Below, piece after piece: positions 23,844-36,500 of a stretch of DNA of 64,000 nucleotides (its first letter is position 1; each line of letters begins with the position of its first letter). The notes below the pieces were generated by a model that was not told the origin of the DNA, did no database searches, and saw nothing but the letters and a program-made list of their open reading frames with translations. Origin of the DNA: Oreocharis arfaki. Taxonomy: Eukaryota; Chordata; Aves; Passeriformes; Paramythiidae. The DNA is taken from contig VZRR01014186.1 of NCBI GenBank assembly GCA_013398015.1, forward strand, positions 554,434-618,433. Reading direction: 5' to 3'. The position numbers and the translations under genes were made by a program.

Positions 23844-26800
23844 TAACATTCACAGGAGATTTAAATGTGGTTTAGAGTAAAGAGCCCAATTTCCTTGCTT
23901 TTCTACCTTCTGTATCTGTAAAAAACCCAAAAATCTCCACTGTTAGGAAACTGTGTAAGGGTGGGATTTTTTTTGTGTGCTTTCTACGGAAAAAAATAAG
24001 CTTTATTCTGATACCATAAAAACTCTTGCATATGTATGTTTTCTGTTGCACAGTTCTAATTTAGTTAAGTTTGCTGTTACATTCTACATGAGTGCCTAGT
24101 GCTTGTGTTGTTGCATTAAGAAAGAAAGGTGGAAATCCCTTAGGTTTGATGAGGGACCATTACTATAGCATATACATAAGGGTGTCAATATTACACATAC
24201 TGTATAATGCTCACCAAAAATTACCACGACTGTAGGTTTTCACAGTTTGTAATCTGATTCAAATTCTTTCTCTGAGTCTTACTTATGTTGCTTAGCTGGA
24301 TGGCATAAAGTATATACTACTGACTAGATAGTATAAAATGTAAGAAATACTTTCTCTGTCCTGGAAAGGTAATGAAATTATTTGGGCAAATTAATTAGAA
24401 CAGCCCTTTAAAAAGATTTCCAAGCATATTTATTTATTTAACTTTCTGAATAGCTTCAGTATCTAACTAGAGGCCACAAATCTCAGATAAAAAAAACATA
24501 TCAAACATTGCAATCGTTCCCATCTTACAGTCGAATAACATGTTGTTCTTTCCACCATATGCCAGCTGAATAGTTTTATTTTTAATTGAGATTTCCAAGA
24601 ACCTTGAAAAGTGCAGTTTTAGGAGTGTTACTAAAATATTCCTACATAAAATAAAGCTGTTTGAAGAAGACTTAAGATAAAGACTTCTTACTCTGTTTTG
24701 ACCAGTGTGAAATCTGCAGAATTCAAGAGAGTCAAACAATGGACATTTTGACTTACATTTCTTATTCAAAAGCATAAACTTAGTGTACTTACTCTAGATT
24801 ATATTCCCACTAAGACATAGCACAGGCCTTACAAAGCGTTCTAGTTCTGATGGGTGCTTAATACAATCACTTTAGGACTCATGAAATTTGATTCTACCAA
24901 CTGAAACTTCTCTCTAAGAACTAAGGGAGAAAAACTCCCAACTTCCTTTTTACTCTTTCTTTTATTTGTTGTTTTGAAAGGGAGTGGGAGGATTCATCAC
25001 GATGTTCCTTTTCAGTTAAGGTCTTTTCTCAATTATTTTTCCTGTTAACCCTTAAGGTGCTAGCAATAATTAATAAAAAATATTTCCTATCTTTTTTTCT
25101 TTTAGAGATTTTCGATGAAAGCACGTTATAAAATATAAAATGGCAGCATCTTTTTTTTATGGACAAATACTCTTGTATGATATAAAGAAAAGTCATGGTT
25201 TGTCATTCTGAAAAGGAAATAAATATATTATAAAGCATACAATTACATTGGCTTTTAAGATCCTTAAAGAGTTGAAAGGTGAACACAATTAACTATATCA
25301 AATCTAGTATTAAATTCTTGGTTGCAGTCTGTCATGTGACTGATTTTAATTTTTTATATACAGAATTTTTGTCTACTTTAGAATCTGTGTGGAGTAATAC
25401 TGCTTTGAGAGGTCATTGTATTCACCTCATTAGTGATAGAAGGGGTGAAGTATATTTTTATTGTTCTCTGACTCTAGGAGTGAATTGCTAAAGATAGAAA
25501 TGTCACTTTATTTGTTTGACAGAAATGGGAAGGTCTACAAGATACTAAGAGCTCTACAAGTTGCTGTCTTAACTATGGCATCCTTAAGTTTGCCAGGTCT
25601 CCTTCTAAGTTTTCCAGTTACATCCTAAGATATATTTTCACCCTAAAATGATTTCTTTTGTACCAAGAATTCTTCCTCAGTTTATTTTTAATGCAGCTAA
25701 AAATATATTTTATTGTTCACTGATTTTTTTTTATAGATTTCTTCCTTAACTGTTGTTATTTGAACTAGGGGAATCTCAGTATACAATATGATCTATTTTC
25801 TAGAAGAAGGTAATGAAAAAGAAGATCTACATATGATTGGCTATACTTTGTTACTATAATTTACATTTTCTCACAAAAGAAAGAAAAAATCTTTGCCTAT
25901 GGTACATAAAATCTGCATACATTAGACCATACAGTTGCGTACAGAAATATATTGGTTGAAAAACCTTGATTTACCTCATCATTATATGACACAGGATTGT
26001 GATGGAATCTTTATATGAAGCCTTATATAGGTAATCAAACACAATGAAAGAAGAAATCAGCATAAGAATTTTCTGAAAATCAGAAGAAAATCTCATTTGA
26101 AGCCACAGTGGTGTGTTGCATACAGTACTCATATATGAACACGTATTTTCTAAAATTATATGTACATTTAAAGATTCCATCCCCAAACCATTTCTTTTAA
26201 AATACCTTTTTTGAATCAGAGAGTATCTGTAAAAAAGTAATCCTACTCTAAAAAACTTTTTATCCCCATCAATGAGTGAGGTAGAAAAATATAATTTAGA
26301 CTCAGGCAAAACATTTAATATTGCAACCACGATGAAAGCAAATTGGTTTCATATTTTGACCCAAAGTAGTTTAAAAGCTGTTAGAAGTGTTGCAAGGACT
26401 GTGATTTCCATTATTTTTTTTTGAGAGATGGTATCAGTCCTATTCCTAGAAATGATGTAGAGTTAAATGGAGTTTAATATTTGGATGATTAGCTGAGGTC
26501 ATAAACCTGTTGTGCAGCATAACAGCAAGCTGAATGCTGAACCACTACTGAAAAATCGGTCAAAGTCAGAATTTCTTTTCATTGTACACCAAAGCAAAAT
26601 CATACTGAGTCTGTGTTGAACACAATAGGTAATTAGATCTTGTCTCTTCTTCACAAAGGCTAAAAGACCATTTACCTCTTTGTCATTCTATTCAAGTATT
26701 CTTTCTGATTATGTCTTGGCTGCCTAGGTCATTCTACCTGAGACCTGTGAAGTTGTGGTTTGGGGGTTTTGTGGGGATGAGGTTTGGTTGTTTGTTTATG

Positions 26801-29379
26801 TTTTTGTTAATGTTAAAATTGGTATTCTTGCTAAAATGCTTATGTTTGAGTGAGCTGACCTTTTTCATTGAATTTTTGTGTTTGGTTTTCTTTGGTCAAA
26901 ACCATACCGGCCATGTATATACTGACTTCTGTTTCGACACCAAAACCACCTTTTTCTGTACTGTTAATAGCAGAGAAAAAGGTCAGTAGGTGTTCCCTCT
27001 CTTTGGTGTCAAGAAGCTGTGAAGAAAAAGATAAACATAGGATCAACAGACTGCAGTGAAACTAATCTGTCATTTTCTTGAAATACAAGCTCACAAATTC
27101 CATAGTTGAGCTGCCATTAACACCATTCAAATCATGACATGTATGTAATCTTAAAACTTTAAAATATTCTGGTACTACTATCAGCAATTTTTGTACATTT
27201 AATGAAAATTTATTTTAGAGTTGTCAGGGTTTGTTACCTATAACTCAGTTTCATCATTATTATTTATATCATGATCTTGATGCACAGAAAAAGAAGGAAA
27301 AATTGCAAAGTAAAACAGCCCAAGTACAAAATGCACCTGTGTGCACTGACATTTAATGCAGCATTTTAATTACTGCTGTGCCTTAGTATTCCTCATACAC
27401 TGATAGCTTTTCCTCTCTTTGAGATTAACTACTAATAAATTAAGATAGTGTGATATCGAGCCAGATATTCAAGCCACATTAGACCATTTGAGTCTGACAA
27501 GAATATTCAGTCTGAATTTTAATGTCTTTCTATTTCCTTAATGATCAGAACATCCTTTATTATTGTCATCAGACTGTTGAAATTTTATGGAAAAAGAAGT
27601 GTCTCCCGATTCACCTACAAAGTGCTAGACAAAATCTTGATCATGTTGAAGTACTTGGCAGATCTCCCCATGGTTTTCAAGAGGTGTCAAGATTTAGGGG
27701 AGACAGATAAATGATCACTTACATCATCAAGATGAGAGATTGTTGCTTTGAGCTGGATACCTTTGCTTTTTACACAATCTCTTCTACCTTCCCGTTTCGG
27801 AAGACACAATCTCTTTCTTCTAATGGTAGTGCAAGTAGCTTAATAGGATGTTTTTAGTGGCATAAGCTACTTACTTGCTATCAGCATGGTACACATCATC
27901 TTGCTGTAATGAATAGTACCCTTGCTCATAAAGATAATTTCTGTGCATGTGCTAAATATAGACAGTGTTAGGAAAGGTTTACGTTTGATGAAGTACCAAT
28001 GGTAAAATACTGCCTGGAAAATAAACCAAACCCAATGCAAAACACAAAGAACAGTTTCTCCTTAAAATAAAGAACACATAGAATTTCCCGGCTATTAAAA
28101 TTAAATTATTATACTTTCCTCAGACTGCAGGACCATATGTAGCTTTACTGACTCTTATGACTGTAGGTACAATCCAAATTACCCATAATCTTCTTGTTTT
28201 CAAATACGTTGTCTTGCTGATGCTTGAGATTTTGTTAAAATAGAAAAGGGCTGTAGCAACAAAATGACAAGTTAAAAGTATCAAGCTTTTTCTGATGTTT
28301 TTAGTGTTTCTTAGATGATTTAATGATGTGAAAAATAACGTTTTGCCAGATGCTGCTTGAACACAATTTCCTTTGAGGTAATAATATTTCCATCCCATGG
28401 AACAATATCTTCCAACAGTCTGCAGTGCTTGGCCTGGCCTCATCTCATTCAAATATAAAGAAAGATGTATTAAGGGGGAGAGATTAAACACCTAAGAGAT
28501 AAGCTTAGTAAGAAATTTTCAATTGGTCAAACCAGTAAGTTTTCCTGTTTTATGTGTGAGGAACACATGAATAGAGCTCTCATGGGACATGCAACCTGTT
28601 GATGCAGCTATTGATTCTGTCTGGCTATTCATGTTTTTCCCGTTCAGTTTCTAGTTTGTGACTTGATTTATCTTTCAGTGTAAGTTAGTATATGGTAAGA
28701 AAATAAAATTATATGAAAAATTGATACTTAGTAAGAGCTGATAATGAAAAATAGTTTAATATAGTATGTATGACATATTTTTTTTTACTGTAGCTTAGCA
28801 CAGGTCAATATACTTTATTGGGACTCAGAGATTAATGTAGGCCAACTTGGCTCATGCACAAGGCACTCCCATCAAGGAATTTAAATTCAAATAGCTACTA
28901 TGAAATGTGGAGTTATTTAAATATTCAAAAGCCACCGTTCCTTGGAAATAAGCAGAGGTAACCAACAATCCATCATTCTTGTCTGTCTGGGAACGGGTAG
29001 ATATATTCAGAGAAGACAGAAAGGGCAAGCTCTTCAAATTTAACAGCTGTAGTGAATATGTATGAAAATCCAATTGACTACAACTGAAAGCAGTATAGAA
29101 GCACAGGAGGCATCTGTCAATGGCATTCATTCTAATCAGTCTAATTTAGCCAATTATTGTCATCTGTATTAACAAAGTTGTCTTACTTTAGTTTGGGCTG
29201 TGTGTACTATAAAAAACACATTTTCAGAAACCAGAAAGGTTTATGTTGCCTTCTGGGCAATTTTGCATTCATGAAGAGGTAAAGCGAATACAGACCAAAG
29301 TGGTGCTGACTGCAGTCTGGCAGTCTGGCCTCACCTACAATACAGATAAGACTGATGGTATGGGAAGGCTGTGCTGAAT
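23844..29379. other. Intergenic AT-rich DNA, no gene seen
   Basis: About 5.5 kb without a recognisable coding sequence, repeat family or RNA gene. Open frames of up to 123 codons occur on both strands but have no domain signature. If the CDH7 UTR is longer than proposed, the beginning may be transcribed. Confidence 0.75.
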
Positions 29380-31040
29380 GTCACATGAAAGGGAAAATTT
29401 CCTCAAACCCCTTGTGCTTGGTTTGTGTGTCAGGACCTCAGGAAAGCCAAGACCCTTGAGCCTGACCAGTTTGTCAGTATCCCATTATGGGGACTCTCCA
29501 CTGAGCAGTCCACTGGAATGGAGGGCAGTCCAACTAACTTGTTCAAGGACACACACCAACAGTGTAAGACAGACCCCCTCCCAGGTCCCCACGGCTGAGT
29601 GTGTTACCCCTGCTGGTGACTGCCAGCGCCCTTGAAGGACTCACACAGTCAGTTTACAGAATAACACAATTAGTGTAACAGAAAAGTGTGACAGGTTAAG
29701 GTCCGAAAGTTGCTGGTGATAGTAATTGACTGCAAAAAACTTATTCAAAGTTATATGGTTATAACTTACATGGATAAGCTCTGATCTCTAACAAAGTTAT
29801 CTAGAGATCATAATTCGGTGTGCATTGAGTATGATTCTCACTTGATAGACATCCCCGTGGGTGAGAAGACACATTTGGCTTGTCAGCTGATCCCAGCAGT
29901 TGTCATGGAGTCTTCCCTAGCTTCTCCCCATTCTTAACTTACTTTTATAATATTTCTTTGTGTCTAGTGGAGCTTGAGTGACTCTAGGCATACATCATGC
30001 TCAGAGAGCGGTGCTCATACCTTGGAGGCAGGTAACTTTGGGATGGATGTGTGGATCAGTATTACGTCTGAGGTAACCTTGGGATGGAGATGGGCATCAG
30101 TATTATATCTGAGGAGAGTGATTTTACCCTGGTTTCTGGTTCAAGAGCAAGACATGTCTTTTTATCTCTCTTGGTAGGCAGCTGATACGTGGCTTATCAG
30201 CTAAAAAGTATCACTGGGTTCCCTCTGCAAGGATTTCAACAGGCCTTGGTCATCATTTCTCCACTCTTCTCAACTCTCGGTTTCATCCCCCCCTTAGCAT
30301 ATATTGTGTGTGGGAAGTCAGGCATGTTGACCACATTCCGTCCAAAGAACAGCAACTGCATTTCCCGCCTGTAATTTACATACTGTCATAACTTCCCAGT
30401 TTTCTTTAATTTTTCCCTCAGTCATTTCCCTGCAATGAATGACAATGTCTTGCTTCCTCACTCTTCATCCTCCCGCTGCTCATCTCTTTCTCTAGCTGGT
30501 ATTTCCTAGAGGAGAGTTGTAACTTTGTGAATTTTCTCTGGATGGTTGTTCATACCACTGATCACAGATGTTGATTAAACCATAAAAACAGAACAGCAGT
30601 ACTAACATTACTCTTACAACTACTACAGTGACACTGTCAAAAAGAGACATTGTTGGTCTTGGAATCAGGATGTCAAGTTATCTGCCCAGGTGTGTCAGTG
30701 ATGTCATCTGTGGCACTGGTCAATCCATCTTTGTCATCTGTTGGTAGAAACACCTGTAGAGGAACAGAGTACTTTTGGTATTTTGGAGAATGAAAATAAT
30801 ACGACAACATTCCTGTAATTGTTTGATTGGGTTTTGTTAGTTTATTTAATTCCTGCCATAAGTCTGGAGTAAACTATTCCCTAACCAATGACAGCAACAA
30901 TGTAATTTCAGTGCTGTATATAGGATGGCAAAGAAGCTTCAGAAAACAACAAGCAGTCCTGAAAATTATTTGGCGTTAGGAAGGCATACAAATGCGATGT
31001 GATAGTCATACCAGTGCAATGGAATCCTGTAGGAAAAAAA
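29380..31040 (-). mobile_element. Probable degraded endogenous retrovirus-like remnant
   Basis: This block differs from its flanks: it is richer in GC and contains many short C runs. Its sequence resembles an avian ERV-derived interspersed repeat that I recall only partly, with the retroviral sense apparently on the minus strand. No intact open frame is present, and stops and shifts are visible in all frames. I see no matching LTR pair and no target duplication, so the limits are approximate. It contains a 2 x 41-bp diverged tandem repeat (30030-30111). Family assignment would need a repeat-library search. Confidence 0.4.
30030..30111. repeat. Diverged tandem repeat, 2 x 41 bp
   Basis: Positions 30030-30070 and 30071-30111 both follow the pattern aggtaacytt gggatgga ... 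atcagtatta ... ctg and differ at several bases. The pair lies within the probable retroviral remnant and is older than the 51-bp duplication at 10078. Confidence 0.8.
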
Positions 31041-32748
31041 AAAAACCACACACAAAATGGCTTCCAATGCTTTAATTTCATACATTTTGTGATTCATAGA
31101 GTTTCAAAGAAAGAGAGATTAAATTAATTTGCTTAGTCATCCTGTCTTTGAAGTAAGCATTCTCTCAAATCTGCAGTGAAACAGTGGCATACAAATATTT
31201 TTGACGACTAGTATACTTTGTACTGAGGTAAAAGGGAGCTTCATTGCCTTCCATTGAGTATACAAGGAGGTAAAGACAAATACTTGATTGATGTTTTAAT
31301 GTGAAAGAAGACATATTTGCAAGTAACCAGAAAGGTTTTTGAGAACGTATTTTCTCCTCAGCTAACTTATTTCAACAGTAGAAGCTTGTTAATACCCAAT
31401 CCTAAAGTAAAACATCTATCTTTAAAACCTTATGGTTTATCTAATATGAGACCAAAAAATAAAAACTTTATTGACATGGAAGCTCCATCTGAGGAGGAAT
31501 AATTAATTTGTCTTGCTTGCCATTCAATCATAAGAAAACCCAATGGCTTTGTGAATTTGAAAATCTGTCCTCTTTTTGGAAATTAGAAATTAAAGAAATT
31601 AAAAGCTCCCTCAGTAGCAAGTTTTATTGGCAAAGCAATGTGTGAGAAAAGCTAATGGCCTTGAACAGACTACCTTGCCAAATGATATCTCTAAGATTAA
31701 TCTGCCATGTGCCTAAGAAATCGTGAGGTTAGAAAAGCAAAATCACTGCTCTGTTAGAAAACCCAAGAGGAGTCAGTTCAGGTAAGCTCTTACCAACTTC
31801 AGTAGAAAAACAGGTTTTGCTCTATCACTTTATATCTGTAATTTGTTGGTGGATGGAAGTTATATAAACCAGTTGATACAGAAAAAAATTAAACATTGTT
31901 AGATTTCAAGGTGACCATGCTGTCCAAAAATAATGTGTGAAATAATTCGTCAAGATTCAGGCCAATAAATCTGGGCTGCTTATATTTTTTCTGAGTGAAT
32001 TAAAAAAGCCAATACTCTGACAGCAAAATTGTTTTCTGAACTAAATGAGATCTCACAGAACACGTGGTCTACTGTTTGCTTTCAACATGCTTAAGAGAGA
32101 AAAAAACCCAGAGAAGCATAAGAAATGAGCTCAAAGTTCTCAAAGAGGATTTTTTTGTAAATACAGTAGTTGTTTTATTTGCCTTCAAGTAGCTCAGCAT
32201 TTGTGCAATATAGTGGCAATTATTTGGTAGTATATTTGGTGCTAGAGCAGCAGTGAACTGATTCAGAGAACAATATGGTTTTCAGCATATTCAGCCTCAG
32301 AATGAGGCCAGGTCAGGATTTTAGAGGTATTTAGGCACATTGGGCACATGACCAATGACAGTGTGGCAGCTAAAGACCTCTTAAGGGCCATGATCAGAAC
32401 TGTACCCTCGTCTTCCAAATTCCCCAGAGACTGGACGTCCGAGGACAACATCCCTCAGGCAGTGGAATGTGACAAAACTCTCTACCTTAGGAAATCTAGA
32501 TACAGGAGAAAAAAGGGTCAGATAAAAGTTTCATCTTTTGATGTTTTATTATTGTATTGAAAGTGATCTTACCGGTCTTTTATCTACAAATAACCAAAGC
32601 ATCGTATGAACCTGCAACGATCTGCACAATTCCCATTAAAAGTCTGCAAGCTTAATTCTTTAGAAAGTCTCCTTAATTATTCTTGGGAATCTTTGGCATT
32701 TAAAAAGGAAGTCTTAAAATTTCTGATTATTTATGCCTTCTTTCTCTA
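31041..32748. other. Intergenic DNA, nothing recognised
   Basis: AT-rich sequence between the retrovirus-like remnant and the solo LTR. No gene or repeat is recognised. Confidence 0.7.
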
Positions 32749-33528
32749 TGTATTGGGTTTTCTTGTCCAGATTTTAGTAGCAGGGGGCCTATAGGGGTTG
32801 CTTCTGTGAGAAGCTGCCAGAAGCTCTCTCCATGTCCGTCAGAGCTAATGCCAGCTGGCTCCAGGATGGATGTGCCACTGGCTAAGGCCAAGACAACCAG
32901 AAATGGTGGTAACACCTCTGTGATAACACATTTAGAAGGAAAAAAAGTTATTGTGCAGATGTAATTGTGGCCTGAGGAGAGCAGGGTGAGATGTGAGAGG
33001 AACAACTGTGTAGACATCGAGATCATTGGAGAAGGAGGGGGAGGAGGTGCTTCAGGTGCTGGAGTTGAGATTCCCCTGCAGCCTGTGGAAAGGCACCCAC
33101 TCTTGACCAGTTCATGAAGAACTGTAGCCTGTGAGAAGAATTTACACTGGAGAAGTTTATGGAGAAAAATTCCTCTCTGCAAGCAGCAGCAGAAACAACA
33201 TGTGATGAACTGACCATAACCTCCATTCCCCGTTTCCCTGCACCCCTGGGTGGCAGGAAGCAGAGCTGGGAAGGAGAGAGGGGTGTGGGAAAGGTGTTTT
33301 CAAGATTTGTTTCATATCTCATTATCCTGCTCTGATTTTGTTGGTAATAAATTCCGTTAATATCCCCAAGCTGATTCTGCTTTGCCTATGACTGTAACCA
33401 GTGAGTGAATCCCGGTCCTTAACTCATGAACATTTTCCTCTATTTTCTCTCCTCTGTCCAGTTTTGGAGGTGAGTGATAGAGAGGCTTTGGTGGGCACCT
33501 GCCATCCAGACAGCGTTAAACCAATGCA
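32749..33528 (+). mobile_element. Solo LTR of an avian endogenous retrovirus (780 bp)
   Basis: The element begins TGtattgggtttt and ends aaaccaatgCA, so it has the TG...CA ends of an LTR. It is flanked by ctcta (32744-32748) and ctcca (33529-33533), an imperfect 5-bp target-site duplication. Inside are a purine-rich segment (ggagaaggagggggaggagg, from 33029), a plus-strand polyadenylation signal in ggtaataaattccg, and a 3' part that starts ctgattctgctttgcctatgac. I recognise this layout from a common bird LTR family, probably ERVL-like (from memory). No internal retroviral genes flank it, so it is a solo LTR left by recombination. Open frames inside are chance. Confidence 0.82.
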
Positions 33529-36500
33529 CTCCACATGCTGGATGAAGAACCATACATCGATAAGGCTCTTCTTTTTACTATTTAGTCTTTTATAAAATCT
33601 AAGTTTTTGACAATATGAACTGCGGTATTAATCAGAGTATCTTGTGTTTAGAAGATTAGCAAATTACCTGGGCTTAGGATAAAACTGCAATAGCTACTGA
33701 AACAACTTAGTCTTTTTATTTTTTAAGTGTTTTTAATATAAGTAAGAGCCTACTGACTTTTGCATTGCAAGACAGACAGCGAACGTAACGGGTTTTATAC
33801 ATATTGTCCAAGGACGTAGAGACACGTTATTTTCACCTAACAGGCAGAAGACTGAGTGTTTACGAGATGACATAATGTTAAGGCTAAAAGGATGCAACTT
33901 TAACCAGCTTAGAAACAGTACATCTTGTTTACAGCTGAGTGTATTCATCAGAGAGCTGTTAAGTATGAATTATTAAACTTAGAGCACTTCAGAAAATGTA
34001 ACTGAACATGGAAGAATAAATATATAAATTATAGTCTGCAAAAAAAAGAAATTTAACCTTCTCCTATTTCTAAAACATATATAAAATATAATAGTAGCAT
34101 AAAATTGAAAGGTCAATTAGCAGTGGTAGTACACCAGTATCATGGAGGTTAGCCATGTTGAGAGCTTGAAAAATAAGTGCCTTTTCACATGATTTTACAG
34201 ACTTCTGTTAAAACCATACTCCTTCACTTTTTTCTGTTAGTTCTCCTCTCCTTATTCCCCTTCACTTCTTTTCTCCTTTAATAAATCTGTTTTGTTATAC
34301 AACCTCTTAATCTCTAAAAAGTTAAGATATACCATGCACTCTCACTACTTGAGTTGCAAAATTAGATTGCAGGAATGGGTTTTGTAATCAGTGCTCCTGG
34401 TAGTGCTGCCTTCTAGATCCATCTGCAACAAAATTCTCTACCACTATTTATGTGTGGTTGGAATTTTTCCTCTTTTTATAAAGGGCAGGCAAAAGACATA
34501 AAACCAATAGACTGCCTAATGTCTTCTTCTTCTCCATGTGTATTCTATAAATTCTAAAAAAAAAGCTTTCAAGAAGTTGTGTATAAAATAAGGATGGAGT
34601 GAGGCAATGGACTTCGTGCCTCAGGAAGTTAATAGTGAATTAGGAAGAAAAACCTCCTACCTATATGAAGTGAGTTGTCAGTAAGAAGGAGTTACTAGTC
34701 AATAATATTTGAAAGACATTACATTGCACTCAGGTAGCAATCAGGGCGCCTATGTCAAATGAATTGTGTTTTGAAACTAGGTCATAGAGTGTAAGTAAGT
34801 TGTGACATAACTGCTGACCATTAATTTAACATCTTTTTCAGCAGTCTCAATAAAGACAAAAAGAGCTAAAACAACACACAGAGTAAATACCCTTTTGCTG
34901 TCCATCTGATTACAAAATGTTTCCTTCAGGCCCCTTTTTTCAGTCACACCAGCTGTATTAGCCATCACAGAGCAAGAACAAGAAAGCTTTAGATGTTAAT
35001 GGACTGTTAATTCAGCATTTTTCTTATAGCATTAGAAACAAAAGAAGATTGTTGACTAAGCAAGGATAATTCAAGTTAAGGTCAGTCATAAACCCTTTCT
35101 GATATTTAATATCCTATGGTGCTCAACTTTCAAAGCTTCTATCAGTTATGTTCAAATCAGGTCAAAAGTAATCATTAAATGGTATATGTATTCAGACAGA
35201 CTTTAAATCCAGTTCTTCATAAAGTTCCAAATTCTCCCTTTTTCCTCACTTTTTTTTTCCCCCTTTCACTTATAAGAAATTGCAGAAGTTCACTATGTAA
35301 TAATCTCAGTAAAATTCTGGAAGTAACAGGTAAAAAATGTCTGAAAAACTGCAATTTTCTAGGCATATATTTGAAAATAGATATCATAATAACTTTAGGG
35401 ACAAAATATTCTTGCACATGGAGCGGGTAAATATCTCTACCAAGCACTGAAATGAAGCAGATAAATAAATTGTTTTAGATTAGAAAGCATATTTATAAAA
35501 GAGTTAGCCACAGAAAGTAATCTGATATATCAAGGTGTAAGACAAAAATTAGCCTCTTTTTCATTTCTTATTTCTAATTGATGTTGATTGTGTTGAATGA
35601 TGAACACAAGCACTGCAATGGAATGAGCAAAGAATTATTTTGAGTAAGAAGGGCAAATTTGAGCACGATCTTTGAGTCAAAGCAGGAAGGCACTCATTTG
35701 GAGAAGTGCAAGCCTTATTGAATGGAAAGAAAACCAACACGAAACAACATAATATATGTCCAAACAACTATTAGGAAAACAATGACAAAGTATAGAAAAA
35801 GATTCTCCAATAAATTTTCCTGTGAAAAAATTGCAAGGAAGTACAGCAACAAAGTGAAAATAGTCAAAATACAGTTAAGATGAGTATTTTAAAGAAAATT
35901 GCATTTGTCACTGAAAGATAAAAATAGAAAAGGGTCAGCAGGGATAGGAAACAGAAGAAAAGTGATACTAATACATGTTCAGAAAGGAGAAAAGATCAAG
36001 GTTAATCTATTCCAGTTACCAAAGGAATTGTTTTGCTTCAGATTTTCCTTTTTTCAATGTAACTGCTATGCAGAAAAAAAATACTAACCAATAATAATAA
36101 AAAAAAACCCCACACCAACAAACAATGACAAAAAAGAAGTATATGGCAAAAGTAAGGATATTTAAAATGGACCCAAAACTTAGATTTCAAATTCTAAAAA
36201 AATCAGAATAATCCCTTAGTCTCTGTCTTGAGGAATCTAGTCCCTAAAAGAATCATCATTTGAAACTCAAAGTCTGCTACTATGAATGAATGAATGAATG
36301 ATGGAAATGCTCTCTGAATGAGAAGAACACAGCGCTTTAGGTACCCCAGATATATGCACGTAACAGGCCTCAGTGATGTACAATAGAACATATTTTGGAG
36401 AAAAAAATTGCCAAATCCTTGGAACTCTGTGGACCTTTGAGTAAGTTATCAAATTATTACCTAGCACAGTAGAATCACTCCGTGTACTTTTCTTGAAAGT

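Noticed and set aside
28120..28491. 123-codon minus-strand open frame in intergenic DNA
   Set aside because: I could not recognise a family or see flanking gene structure, and the length is within chance for this window size.
32727..33322. Minus-strand open frames of 151 and 99 codons
   Set aside because: They run antisense through the solo LTR, which is non-coding.
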